Origin: an uncultured Lachnospiraceae bacterium
GTDB taxonomy: Bacteria; Bacillota; Clostridia; Lachnospirales; Lachnospiraceae
Direction: 5' to 3'
Length of the DNA stretch: 64,000 bases
NCBI GenBank assembly: GCA_947164865.1
Contig: CAMUYA010000011.1
Location: 1 to 64,000, forward strand
The position numbers were made by a program, and so were the translations under genes. Under the pieces are notes generated by a model. The model had not been told where the DNA came from. It did not search any database and was given only the letters and a program-made list of their open reading frames with translations. This document shows, in pieces, positions 55,144 through 63,989 of the stretch. Within the stretch, counting starts at the first letter, position 1, and each line of letters opens with the position of its first letter.

Positions 55144-55201
55144 TTGACAATGTTCTTAAAAAATATATATCATTTGTATAGATGCGCATCCGTATAGATG
55201 C
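55144..55201 (+). promoter_or_regulatory. Promoter of the GH4 gene with a direct repeat near the start point
   Basis: TTGACA (55144-55149), an 18-bp spacer and TATCAT (55168-55173). GTATAGATGC occurs at 55176-55185 and again at 55192-55201, sixteen bases apart, around the start of transcription. This could be a regulator site. Confidence 0.55.
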
Positions 55202-55274
55202 ACACCTGCACGTAAACATCAGCAGTACAGTATATAGTAAAAGATCCATAAAAATACAATATGAGGAAAATGAT

Positions 55275-56657
55275 ATGGAAAGAAGAATCAAGATTGCCTA
55301 TATAGGCGGCGGATCAAAACAGTGGGCACGTACATTCATGTCGGATCTGGCGGTTTCGGAAAACCTTTCCGGAGAGATCGCACTCTACGACATTGATATG
55401 GAAGCCGCAGCGCGAAATGCAAAAATAGGAGATTATATAAACCGTGATCCCCGCACAAAATCGAAATTTGACTACACACTCTGCGAGCACCTCGAAGATG
55501 CATTAAAGGGTGCGGACTTTGTGGTGATATCCATTCTCCCCGGAACCTTTAACGAGATGCGCAGCGATGTGCACGCGCCCGAAAAGTACGGTATCTACCA
55601 GTCAGTCGGTGACACCGTAGGCCCCGGCGGAGTGCTGCGTGCAATGCGTACAGTTCCGATCTATGAAGGGTTCGCTCGCAAAATAAAAGAAGTCTGCCCC
55701 GATGCATGGGTTATCAACTTCACAAATCCCATGAGCATATGCACCAAGGTGCTGTACGATATTTTTCCCTCGATCAAAGCCTTCGGCTGCTGCCATGAAG
55801 TGTTCCATGCGCAGAAATTCCTTACCTGCGTGCTTAAAGAAATAAAAGGCATTGACGTGCAGCGTCAGGACATCTATACCGATGCCTGCGGGATCAACCA
55901 CTTTACATGGATAACCGAAGCGAAGTACCGGAACATAGATCTGCTCGCACTGCTTCCGGAGTTTATGGATAAGTTTTATGAGGAAGGTTACTACGAAGAG
56001 GGAGATGACCGCTTCGCTTTCAAGACTGATCCCTTTGCATACGGCAACAAGGTTAAGCTTGATATGTTCAGAAAGTATGGCGCACTGGCCGCTGCAGGTG
56101 ACAGGCATCTTGTTGAGTTTATGCCGAACACATGGTATCTGAAAGATCCCGAAACTGTCCGGGAATGGCAGTTCGGGCTTACATCAGTTGATTTCAGGGA
56201 AAAAATGCAGGCTGATAAAATAGCCGAGACCATAGAGATGGCAGAAGGACGAATGGAATTCCCCGTGGTCAAATCCGCGGAGGAAGCAGTTGACCTTATG
56301 AAGGCTCTGCTGGGATTCAAGACAGTGGTATCAAATGTGAATATCCCGAATCAGGGACAGATGCCTCAAATGCCCATCGGAAGCATCGTGGAGACCAACT
56401 GCATCTTCTCAAACGATCAGGTTAAACCCGTGGTATCAAAGCCTCTTCCCATCACCGTGGCAAATCTTGTTTACCGCAACCTTGCCAACATCGAAGCTAC
56501 CTACGAAGGCATCAAAGAAAGAGATCTCAATAAGATTTATGCGGCATTCGCAAACCAGCCCCTCTGCGGCACCCTCACCATGGATCAGTCAAGGGAGCTG
56601 TTTAAGGAAATGTGCATCAATACCCGCAAGTATCTGGACGAATTCTACAAGCTATAA
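55275..56657 (+). CDS. Glycoside hydrolase family 4 (NAD-dependent, alpha-glucosidase subgroup likely)
   Basis: A 460-residue GH4 enzyme, which hydrolyses glycosides by NAD+ oxidation at C3, elimination, water addition and re-reduction, with Mn2+. The Rossmann motif IAYIGGGSKQWA is at the N-terminus; metal ligands are in NFTNPMSI, GCCHEVF and ACGINHFTW. The CHEV motif, from memory of the GH4 subgroup scheme, marks non-phosphorylated alpha-glucosidases. The start at 55275 has GAGGAAAAT eight bases upstream; the frame from 55182 would start near the transcription start. First gene of the sugar island; the next gene (ThuA) is convergent. Confidence 0.93.
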   Translation: MERRIKIAYIGGGSKQWARTFMSDLAVSENLSGEIALYDIDMEAAARNAKIGDYINRDPRTKSKFDYTLCEHLEDALKGADFVVISILPGTFNEMRSDVHAPEKYGIYQSVGDTVGPGGVLRAMRTVPIYEGFARKIKEVCPDAWVINFTNPMSICTKVLYDIFPSIKAFGCCHEVFHAQKFLTCVLKEIKGIDVQRQDIYTDACGINHFTWITEAKYRNIDLLALLPEFMDKFYEEGYYEEGDDRFAFKTDPFAYGNKVKLDMFRKYGALAAAGDRHLVEFMPNTWYLKDPETVREWQFGLTSVDFREKMQADKIAETIEMAEGRMEFPVVKSAEEAVDLMKALLGFKTVVSNVNIPNQGQMPQMPIGSIVETNCIFSNDQVKPVVSKPLPITVANLVYRNLANIEATYEGIKERDLNKIYAAFANQPLCGTLTMDQSRELFKEMCINTRKYLDEFYKL

Positions 56658-56707
56658 ATCAGGTTGATCAAAAACTGATTCAAAAGCTATAAAAAGAGTC
56701 TTTCTTT

Positions 56708-57412
56708 TCAGCGCAGCTCTATATTGTCGGGCGGCGATGCCAGGCGCTTTACGGGTGCTGCCCACCTTACGCTGTTTATCAGGATCCTGCTGATATCCGG
56801 ATGGTCGTACACGCGGTTCTCTTCATGCCCCGGCTGGAAATAGAATATCTTTCCATATCCCCGGGTAAAAGTGCATCCGCTCCTGAATACCGCCCCGCCT
56901 GCAAACCATCCCATAAATACCACTTCATCGGGGTTGGGTATTGCAAAAGGCTCTCCATACAACTCTTCGTCTTCGAGCTCTATGCATCCGGGCACATCTT
57001 TCGCTATGGGGTGCGCCGGATTTACGCAAAACAGTTTCTCCCTGTCGCCGTGCTTCCAGCTAAGGGTGCAGGGCGTACCCATGAGCCGCCTGAATACTTT
57101 ACTGAAATGGGCGGAATGCAGAGCGATAAGTCCCATCCCGCTGTGAACATGATCTATCACTCTCTGCACATTTTCATCCGTGACATCATCCTGCCTGGCA
57201 TGACTCCACCAGATAAGCACATCAGTGTCCGATAATATTCCCTCGGAAAGGCCCTGCTCCGGTTCATCCAAAGTAGCGCAGCGGACGATCATATCATCCT
57301 CGGAAGAGAGTATCTTTTTTATGGCACCGTGAATTCCTTCCGGATAAATCTTCCCTATTTCGGGGATCTTTCTCTCATGCTCGTATTCATTCCATACAGT
57401 AACTCTTATCAT
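56708..57412 (-). CDS. ThuA-domain protein (trehalose-utilisation type)
   Basis: A 234-residue glutamine-amidotransferase-like fold of the ThuA family: [21 protein letters not shown] near residues 64-84 and [15 protein letters not shown] near 94-108, with [23 protein letters not shown] near the end. ThuA proteins act on 3-keto sugars in the ThuAB trehalose and maltitol pathway in rhizobia. Its start overlaps the stop of the epimerase-like gene by four bases (ATGA), so the two are coupled. Confidence 0.85.
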   Translation of the reverse strand: MIRVTVWNEYEHERKIPEIGKIYPEGIHGAIKKILSSEDDMIVRCATLDEPEQGLSEGILSDTDVLIWWSHARQDDVTDENVQRVIDHVHSGMGLIALHSAHFSKVFRRLMGTPCTLSWKHGDREKLFCVNPAHPIAKDVPGCIELEDEELYGEPFAIPNPDEVVFMGWFAGGAVFRSGCTFTRGYGKIFYFQPGHEENRVYDHPDISRILINSVRWAAPVKRLASPPDNIELR

Positions 57413-58224
57413 TCTACCCAGCCTTCCTTTCTCATGTTGAGAATGGATCTTTCCATGTTCTCAGCGTAGGAGCGGCTTCCGAAGTGCTCGGCCACCACAT
57501 ATCCGTCGTAGCCGCTCTCCGAAAGCACCCTCATTACCTCTCTTATCGGTATATCTCCGTCACACACCGCACAGGGATAGAGTATGCGTCCGTCTATACA
57601 TTCGAGAGTATCACCCTCTCCCTTTCGGCTCCACAGGCGGTCCTTAAGATGTGCGTGCACGATCAGCGGCAGGAACTTCTGCTGCGCCTTAAGGGCATCC
57701 TCCGCGCTGAAGATAAAGTTGCCCGTATCCAATGTGACCTTAAGACCCGGCGCCGCTTCAAGGAAGGACTGCATCCCATCCATGGTGGCGATGGGACTTA
57801 ATGCATTATCATAATCCTCGATGGTCAGAGTAAGCCCGTTTTCCTTTGCCAGCTCCGACAGCTGCCTCATGCCTTCGTGCATTTTCTCAAGCTCGGCTTT
57901 ATCATGATCCTTACCGGTGTAAAAGCCCGGGATCGCCATGATCTTTGAAGCCCCCAGGCGCCCGGCAATGCGGATATGATCCTCCATAAAAGCCTTGTCT
58001 ATCCCCTTCTGCCAGCTGTAATTGCGGTAAATGCTGCTTACTGCCATACCCTTTTTTGCAAGAAGCTCCGTGCCCTCAAGGTCATCCGCATCAAGCTCCG
58101 CTGCTGAATATCCCAGCTTCACCGCCCACGCGATCGTATCCTCCACCGATTCTGCGCGCTCCCTTGCGGCCTGACAGATGTGATGAAAAAATGTTCCCGC
58201 CTTGTATTTTTTTTGCTCAGCCAT
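57409..58224 (-). CDS. Sugar phosphate isomerase/epimerase-family TIM barrel
   Basis: A 271-residue xylose-isomerase-like TIM barrel. Typical segments are [21 protein letters not shown] near residues 34-54, [16 protein letters not shown] near 135-150, [16 protein letters not shown] near 159-174 (metal-binding Asp-Thr-Gly-Asn) and [16 protein letters not shown] near the C-terminus. The metal-ligand Glu/Asp/His set is present, but the substrate is unknown. Members include 3-keto-glycoside eliminases and epimerases. It precedes thuA with a four-base overlap and follows the AraC gene by 73 bp. Confidence 0.85.
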   Translation of the reverse strand: MAEQKKYKAGTFFHHICQAARERAESVEDTIAWAVKLGYSAAELDADDLEGTELLAKKGMAVSSIYRNYSWQKGIDKAFMEDHIRIAGRLGASKIMAIPGFYTGKDHDKAELEKMHEGMRQLSELAKENGLTLTIEDYDNALSPIATMDGMQSFLEAAPGLKVTLDTGNFIFSAEDALKAQQKFLPLIVHAHLKDRLWSRKGEGDTLECIDGRILYPCAVCDGDIPIREVMRVLSESGYDGYVVAEHFGSRSYAENMERSILNMRKEGWVE

Positions 58225-58297
58225 GTTGAAATACCTCTTTCGTTATGTGATCTACAGTTATGTGATTCTTCGTTATATGGTTTTTCGCTTTGTGATA

Positions 58298-59107
58298 TTA
58301 TTTTCTCGGGCTTTCCCCGTATCTTTTGACATAGGCTCTGTAGAAGGATGAATAATCCCCAAAGCCGCATTTTTCCGCTGCTTCCCCGGCAGAAGTACCC
58401 TCGCTCAACATCTCTCTTGCCGCGATAAGCCTTTTTGCCGTTATATATTCCCAGGGTGAAGTTCCTGTGGACTGTTTGAATATCCTTCCCACCTGGGAGC
58501 GGCTCATATAGAACTTTTCTGCAAGCACCGAAACGGAGAGCTCGTCAAAAATATGTCCGTTCACATACTTCAGCATCTTTTCGGATGCCGAGCTCTTCCT
58601 GCTCTTTGCCCGGCTTCTGCCCTCGGTCTTTTCTCTGAATTCATCATCCAGCCTTGAAAGTATATCGATCAGGACCCGGTGCGCGGTTATCCTTCTGTCA
58701 TATTCATCGGGATGCTCGCTGCACAGCTGTTCAAGCAGGCCTTCCAGCTCCGGCTTTTCGTAAAGATTACCCTCGCCCAGCGCCCTGTCCGTGTACAGGC
58801 GCATAAGGCGCCTCTCAGGATCTATATCGTCAAAGAAGCTTATGGGAAAGTTGACCGCATACCTCTCATATATCCCGTTTGTAAGAAGCTTTGCCCTGTG
58901 CACTTCCCCGGGGCGCATCACCAGAAGGCTCCCCCTTTTCATGCGGTATTCCGTACCTTCCACAAGGTAACCCGCGTCTCCGTCTATAAAATAGTATATC
59001 TCACATCTGTCGTGAATGTGCGTGGTATATCCACTGCCGTCCGCATTTTCCTCACGGATGTGCCTGGTGTATATTCCGTCAGCTTCATGTTCGTAGAAAA
59101 ACTCCAT
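58298..59107 (-). CDS. AraC-family transcriptional regulator
   Basis: A 269-residue regulator with an N-terminal cupin sugar-binding domain (IHDRCEIYYFIDGDAGYLVEG, near residues 31-51) and a C-terminal double helix-turn-helix (LAEKFYMSRSQVGRIFKQST near 195-214; AAEKCGFGDYSSFYRAYVKRYGESP near 243-267). It heads the minus-strand group with the epimerase and ThuA genes and faces the plus-strand epimerase-Gfo/Idh pair, so it probably controls both. Confidence 0.9.
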   Translation of the reverse strand: MEFFYEHEADGIYTRHIREENADGSGYTTHIHDRCEIYYFIDGDAGYLVEGTEYRMKRGSLLVMRPGEVHRAKLLTNGIYERYAVNFPISFFDDIDPERRLMRLYTDRALGEGNLYEKPELEGLLEQLCSEHPDEYDRRITAHRVLIDILSRLDDEFREKTEGRSRAKSRKSSASEKMLKYVNGHIFDELSVSVLAEKFYMSRSQVGRIFKQSTGTSPWEYITAKRLIAAREMLSEGTSAGEAAEKCGFGDYSSFYRAYVKRYGESPRK

Positions 59108-59209
59108 TCCCTCTTCCTTTCCGATCTGACACCGGGAGTGAAATGATGCCGGGACAGAATCACCCGGCCATTTCTCCTACTGCTTAAAGTTAATCACACT
59201 CTGCGCTTA

Positions 59210-59250
59210 TTTGCAATATTTTTGAGTAATTTTGCAATTTTAATGCAAAT
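59210..59250. promoter_or_regulatory. Candidate AraC half-sites in the divergent region
   Basis: TTTGCAAT occurs at 59210-59217 and 59231-59238, exactly 21 bp (two helical turns) apart in direct orientation. A third, inverted copy ATGCAAAT is at 59243-59250. This is a usual layout for AraC-type activator sites. The 258-bp region carries no gene. Confidence 0.45.
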
Positions 59251-59365
59251 TATTTCATGGTAGTATTTAAACAACAGATACAGATAAAGCTCTGATCATA
59301 ACCCAAGTATTCAAATGCATATATTAAACACAGCATGATAACGATCACAGTTACAGGAGGATCCC

Positions 59366-60178
59366 ATGAGATATAAACTTGCAGCTTTCGCAGACGAAGC
59401 CTCTCCGAATATCGATGAACAGATAAAAGCCATGACGGAAAACGGAATAGAGCTTCTTGAAATCCGTGGTGTAGACGGTGAAAACATCGCAGACATCTCG
59501 TTAAATAAAGCAAAAGAAGTAAGATCCAAACTTGATGATGCCGGTCTGGCCTGCTGGTCCCTCGGGTCTCCCTTCGGAAAGATAAGCCTTGCCGATGATT
59601 TCGAAAAGCATCTCGATTCCTTCAAACACGGCGTGGAGCTGTGCGAGGTACTGGGCACAAAGCACATAAGACTCTTTAGCTTTTACGGATCAGAAGGCCG
59701 CTTTGATGATGTGGCCGAAAGGCTCGGGAGATTTCTCGAGGCCGCAAAGGGCTCCGGCGTAATACTCTGCCACGAAAATGAAAAAGGCATCTACGGCGAT
59801 ATCGCTTCAAGGTGCCTCGAGATTCAAAAAAGCTTTCCTGAAATAAAGGCAATATTCGATCCGGCAAACTTCATTCAGTCCGGACAGGATACAAAAGAAG
59901 CATGGGAAATGCTAAGTCCCTACGTTGAATACATGCATATCAAAGATGCGCTGCCCGACGGTTCCGTGGTGCCTGCAGGCAAGGGAGCCGGAAATCTTCC
60001 TTTCCTTCTGTCTAAGTACAAGGGCGAGGTTCTAACCATCGAGCCGCACCTTACGGTATTTCAAGGGCTTGAAAAGCTTGAAGGGCAGGAAAAGAGCAAG
60101 GTGGGCGAATATGCTTATCCCGATTCATTCTCTGCATTCAAAGCAGCGGCAGACGCACTTAAGGAACTGATTAAATAA
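59366..60178 (+). CDS. Sugar phosphate isomerase/epimerase-family TIM barrel
   Basis: A 270-residue TIM barrel. Segments AFADEASPNIDEQIKAMTENG near residues 8-28, ILCHENEKGIYGDIA near 132-146, KAIFDPANFIQSGQD near 156-170 and YVEYMHIKDALPDGSVVPAG near 187-205 give a plausible metal-binding Glu, Asp, His and Glu set. It differs from the minus-strand paralogue in the first loop and is more like 3-keto sugar or inosose-type members. A strong AGGAGG precedes the ATG. It is followed after 15 bp by the Gfo/Idh/MocA gene. Confidence 0.85.
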   Translation: MRYKLAAFADEASPNIDEQIKAMTENGIELLEIRGVDGENIADISLNKAKEVRSKLDDAGLACWSLGSPFGKISLADDFEKHLDSFKHGVELCEVLGTKHIRLFSFYGSEGRFDDVAERLGRFLEAAKGSGVILCHENEKGIYGDIASRCLEIQKSFPEIKAIFDPANFIQSGQDTKEAWEMLSPYVEYMHIKDALPDGSVVPAGKGAGNLPFLLSKYKGEVLTIEPHLTVFQGLEKLEGQEKSKVGEYAYPDSFSAFKAAADALKELIK

Positions 60179-60193
60179 ACGGAGGATATTTAT

Positions 60194-61321
60194 ATGGAGA
60201 AAATAAGGCTTGGGATAATCGGAGTCGGAAATATGGGTACCGGACATCTTAAAAGTGTGGTTGAAGGTCAGTGCCCCCGCATCGAGGTGACGGCAGTATC
60301 GGATATCGTGCCCGAAAAGCTCGCCCGCGCCGGGGAGATCTGCCCTTCCGCAGAGCGCTTTGACGATACCACCAAAATGCTCGACAGCGGGCTTATAGAT
60401 GCAGCTCTCATCGCTGTTCCCCACTATGATCATCCAACATTGGCGATCGAATGCTTTAAGCGCGGGATCCATGTTATGACAGAAAAACCGGCGGGCGTAT
60501 ATACCCGTCAGGTACGTGAGATGAATGCTGCTGCCGAGAAGGCAGGTGTAGTTTTTGCCATAATGTTCAACCAGCGTTCCAACCCCATATTCGCCAAAGC
60601 AAGAGAGATCGTTCAGAGCGGTCAGCTGGGCGAACTCAAAAGGATGGTTTGGATAATAACCAACTGGTACAGGACTCAGAGCTATTATGATTCCGGCTCA
60701 TGGCGTGCCACATGGGACGGTGAGGGCGGAGGTGTTCTTTTGAATCAGGCACCTCACAATCTCGATCTCTGGCAGTGGATATTCGGTATGCCAAAAAGAG
60801 TAAGAGCCTTCTGCTCCTTCGGCAAATACCATAATGTTGCCATCGAAGATGATGTAACTATCTACGGCGAATACGATAACGGTGCCAGCGCTACTTTTAT
60901 AACCACCACCGGTGAAGCGCCCGGAACAAACCGTCTGGAAATATCGGGAGACAGAGGAAAACTGGTGCTCGAAAATGCCACCCTTAAGTGGACAAAGCTC
61001 AAAGTTCCGGAGAGAGAATTCTGCTTTACCAGCGAATCGGGCTTTGCATGCCCCGAGTCGGAATATGAAGAGTTCACCGCGCCGGAGCCGGATGGACATC
61101 CCATTCTTCTGAACAATTTTGCGGATGCTATCCTTGACGGAACACCGCTTCTTGCACCCGGTTATGAAGGGCTCAATTCACTTTCAATTTCAAATGCCGC
61201 ATACGTATCGGCATGGACAGATGGCTGGGCTGATATACCGGTCAGCGAAGAAATATTTGAAAAGCACCTCAACGAGCTTCGTGAAAATGAAAAAAAAAAT
61301 CGCTCGGGAGGTAAAGCCTGA
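60194..61321 (+). CDS. Gfo/Idh/MocA-family oxidoreductase (possible frameshift at its 3' end)
   Basis: A 375-residue NAD(P)-dependent sugar or inositol dehydrogenase-like protein. The Rossmann motif GIIGVGNMGTGHL is near residues 8-20, EKPAGVYTRQVREM near 97-110 (catalytic Lys) and GGVLLNQAPHNLDLWQWI near 179-196 (His-Asp region). The last residues NRSGGKA follow an A10 run at 61290-61299. One base fewer would replace them by a 29-residue tail ending in RWRVRW at 61388 that reads like coding sequence. Pair with the preceding TIM barrel gene; the combination recalls the C-glycoside and 3-keto sugar pathways. Confidence 0.88.
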   Translation: MEKIRLGIIGVGNMGTGHLKSVVEGQCPRIEVTAVSDIVPEKLARAGEICPSAERFDDTTKMLDSGLIDAALIAVPHYDHPTLAIECFKRGIHVMTEKPAGVYTRQVREMNAAAEKAGVVFAIMFNQRSNPIFAKAREIVQSGQLGELKRMVWIITNWYRTQSYYDSGSWRATWDGEGGGVLLNQAPHNLDLWQWIFGMPKRVRAFCSFGKYHNVAIEDDVTIYGEYDNGASATFITTTGEAPGTNRLEISGDRGKLVLENATLKWTKLKVPEREFCFTSESGFACPESEYEEFTAPEPDGHPILLNNFADAILDGTPLLAPGYEGLNSLSISNAAYVSAWTDGWADIPVSEEIFEKHLNELRENEKKNRSGGKA

Positions 61322-61392
61322 TGCTGCTTTGGCTAAACCTTCCGAGCCTATAGAAAAGCTGAGAGAACGCTGGCGGGTGAGATGGTAACCCG

Positions 61393-62901
61393 TCAGGATT
61401 CTCTGGTCTTTGCTCCCATGGCTTTCAGTTCCTGCTTGCGTTCGTACATCATCTGATCCGCTCTTTCAAAGGCATCTTTAATCTGTTTGTCATCTTCGCG
61501 GAGCACAGAATGACCGATGGATACCACAACTTTTTCTTTTGTGATATTATCCTCTATCACGCGGTTGATGGCAGCCAGATCCTCATCCATTCTCTCGAAT
61601 CCCTTGTCATGAAGGATGATCGTAAACTCATCACCACCCACTCTGAATACGGCACCATGGTCGAAATACTCGCACAGCAGATTGCTGGCATCCTTTATAA
61701 GCTGGTCCCCCGCAGCGTGTCCGAGCGTGTCATTTACATACTTTAATCCGTTGATATCGCACACAAGCACAGCCAGCTTTCCGCCGAGGTCGCCCTCCTG
61801 AATCTTGCTGTTCAGCATGCGTTCATACTCGGAATATGCATGCTTGTTCCTGATGCCAGTCATTGAATCAATATTTGCCATACTCTGGAACAACCTGCTG
61901 GTTGCCTTTTCGGCTTCAAGCTTTATTGTAGACGTCTTGCGAAGCTGCAGGATAAGCACGGATGCAAAAGCAAGCACCGTGATCAGCGTGACCAGTATCA
62001 GCATACGGCTGGTGAGGCGGTTATTGTCGCTGATCCCGTGAATCTGCTCCTCGATTATGCTTTCGCGGATAAGTACAGCCATCATCCAGCCTGTATAAGG
62101 AACGGATGTATAACACAAAGCTTCCATCATTCCGCTGGCATTAAGCGTCACGCTGCCGTTTTTCCCCTCGGCAAAGTCCGAACTTACTCTTTGCCACGAT
62201 TCCTGCGACAGATAGTCCTTTGTTCCTTCGAGAAAATTCTCTCCGGAAATGATCTGGCCAAGATCGGTGTCTGTCAGATTACCACCGTTTTTCGCATACA
62301 GTCCGAAATAAGTCCTGCCATCATCTTCGAATGCCAGCAGATCCGCTATCTCTCTGATGTCAATCTGAACAAAGCATGCCTTTACGGGCTTCCCCATGAT
62401 CGTCAGCCCTTTTACTGGGATTGCCAGACATAAATGCTTTGAGGAACCGTACATATTGATCGTACTGATGACATTCCCCTGCAGCTCTTTTGCCTGCAGG
62501 AAATCGTAGCGGCTCCCCCCGCTATAAGTCGTGTACTGGGTGTAGACCACGTTGTCTGTATCCACCAGTGCGAATCTCTGGAGCGAAAGCAGCCTCTTGA
62601 TCTCACCCAGCAATCTCCTAAGATCCTCCTGAGACTCGACCTGCTCCTCCCCAATAACATCCAGAGCCTTTTCCATGTGTTCAAAATTATTGTTTATAAG
62701 ATTTGTGATCGTCTGGGCCCGCTGATCTGCCATGGCTTCCAGATAGAAGGAGCTCACCGCTGCAACCGCTTCATTGGTTGACGACACGGTCTTCCTTGAG
62801 GCCCAGAGCGTGGAGAGTGTCAAAACGATCATTAACACAACACTGCCCGCAATAGCTGTGTATACAAATCTTTTACTCCCCTTTTCCTTTTCTTTTATCA
62901 T
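61393..62901 (-). CDS. Membrane diguanylate cyclase with an extracytoplasmic sensor (Cache-like) and GGDEF domain
   Basis: A 502-residue signalling protein. It has an N-terminal membrane helix (about 14-32), an extracytoplasmic sensor domain of about 250 residues (Cache-like, with SLQRFALVDTDNVVYTQYTT and a late MMEALCYTSVPYTGWMMAVLIRES), a second helix near 300-320, and a GGDEF domain with RVGGDEF. The segment upstream of GGDEF reads EYFDHGAVFRV, so the RxxD inhibitory site is absent. It makes c-di-GMP. Its ATG overlaps the stop of the binding-lipoprotein gene, so both are made together. Confidence 0.9.
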   Translation of the reverse strand: MIKEKEKGSKRFVYTAIAGSVVLMIVLTLSTLWASRKTVSSTNEAVAAVSSFYLEAMADQRAQTITNLINNNFEHMEKALDVIGEEQVESQEDLRRLLGEIKRLLSLQRFALVDTDNVVYTQYTTYSGGSRYDFLQAKELQGNVISTINMYGSSKHLCLAIPVKGLTIMGKPVKACFVQIDIREIADLLAFEDDGRTYFGLYAKNGGNLTDTDLGQIISGENFLEGTKDYLSQESWQRVSSDFAEGKNGSVTLNASGMMEALCYTSVPYTGWMMAVLIRESIIEEQIHGISDNNRLTSRMLILVTLITVLAFASVLILQLRKTSTIKLEAEKATSRLFQSMANIDSMTGIRNKHAYSEYERMLNSKIQEGDLGGKLAVLVCDINGLKYVNDTLGHAAGDQLIKDASNLLCEYFDHGAVFRVGGDEFTIILHDKGFERMDEDLAAINRVIEDNITKEKVVVSIGHSVLREDDKQIKDAFERADQMMYERKQELKAMGAKTRES

Positions 62902-63989
62902 AATATGTCACCATAGAGCAGCTTCAGCATCATTGCCGCATCTTCCTGAAAAATGATCGTAGTGATCTCGTTTGCCTTATCCGGATACAGTACCCCCGGC
63001 GGATTTCCGTCGGCGATCTTCACCGCCACCTGAATAGTGTCAAACCCTATCGAATAGCAGTCCTGCACTCCCAGACAATAAATCACTCCGTCATTAAGAA
63101 ACCGCAATGCCTCCTTATCGTGATCCATTCCCACGATCACAGCGCTGCTGCCCTTTTCGGTTATCGCTCTTGCCGCTCCAACGGGATTACTCATATTGCA
63201 GCAAATGATCCCGTCAAGATCGGGATGATCCTTTATGATCCCAAGCGTAAGATCATAAGCTTTATCTATGGAATCCATATCGTATTCCACAGCAACTATT
63301 TCCATGTCGGTATACTTGGCGATAGTATCCTTTGCTCCCCGCGCACGATCCTCGTGGCATGGCGCGCCCTTGCTTCCGACCAGGATGGCCACCTTTCCCT
63401 TATAGCCAAGCTTTTCGCAGAGCGCCTCTGTCAGATCGGCTCCATCCTGATAGTTGTGGGTGTTGCCCACATAAGCGATCCTTTTACAGCCTTCGGATGC
63501 ATCAGAGCTTGAAAAAGTCATTATCTTAAAGCCTTCATCCATCATTTCATCAAGAACCGGTGAAATTATCGCATCATCGGCCACATCGACTCCGACCACA
63601 TCATAATCATCCGGCTCAAGAAGCGAAAGCCTCTCTTTCTGATCCTCGGCCGATGCTTCGCTCGGTGCCATATATTCGTATGTAACAGTCACTCCCCTTT
63701 CGAGATACTGCCTCTGCGCATCTTCCATGCCAAGCGCCACAGCATCCCACCAAGGGTGAACGATCTTGTAGGTAAAGTAGAAATTATACTCGTCCTTTTT
63801 GGGGACATAGGAATCCAGCTCATGTTCAAAATCAACCGCACTTACTACGGGACTCGGTGGCTTATCCTCCTTGGGCTGGGCGGACTGAGTTACGCTTTCG
63901 GTTGCGCAGCCGGCCTGGGAAATTGCAATGACCACCACCGCTGCTGCCAAAAATGCAGCCTTTCGAATTTTCTTCACGCCAAAAAACAT
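62898..63989 (-). CDS. Sugar-binding lipoprotein (periplasmic-binding-protein type 1 fold)
   Basis: A 363-residue lipoprotein with a lipobox SQAGC (Cys28). The fold is type I solute-binding (ribose or galactose/TorT-like): YKIVHPWWDAVALGMEDAQR near residues 71-90, VVGVDVADDAIISPVLDEMM near 124-143, RIAYVGNTHNYQDGADLTEAL near 167-187, and VIVGMDHDKEALRFL near 276-290. No ABC permease or ATPase is in view. It overlaps the GGDEF gene by four bases, which suggests that it is the sensory partner of that protein. Its start has room for only 11 bp of upstream sequence in this window. Confidence 0.85.
   Translation of the reverse strand: MFFGVKKIRKAAFLAAAVVVIAISQAGCATESVTQSAQPKEDKPPSPVVSAVDFEHELDSYVPKKDEYNFYFTYKIVHPWWDAVALGMEDAQRQYLERGVTVTYEYMAPSEASAEDQKERLSLLEPDDYDVVGVDVADDAIISPVLDEMMDEGFKIMTFSSSDASEGCKRIAYVGNTHNYQDGADLTEALCEKLGYKGKVAILVGSKGAPCHEDRARGAKDTIAKYTDMEIVAVEYDMDSIDKAYDLTLGIIKDHPDLDGIICCNMSNPVGAARAITEKGSSAVIVGMDHDKEALRFLNDGVIYCLGVQDCYSIGFDTIQVAVKIADGNPPGVLYPDKANEITTIIFQEDAAMMLKLLYGDIL

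Noticed and set aside
61119..61388. Separate 89-residue plus-strand gene overlapping the Gfo/Idh/MocA 3' end
   Set aside because: Most of it is a shadow of the dehydrogenase gene; only its last third looks coding and is better explained as the frameshifted tail of that gene.
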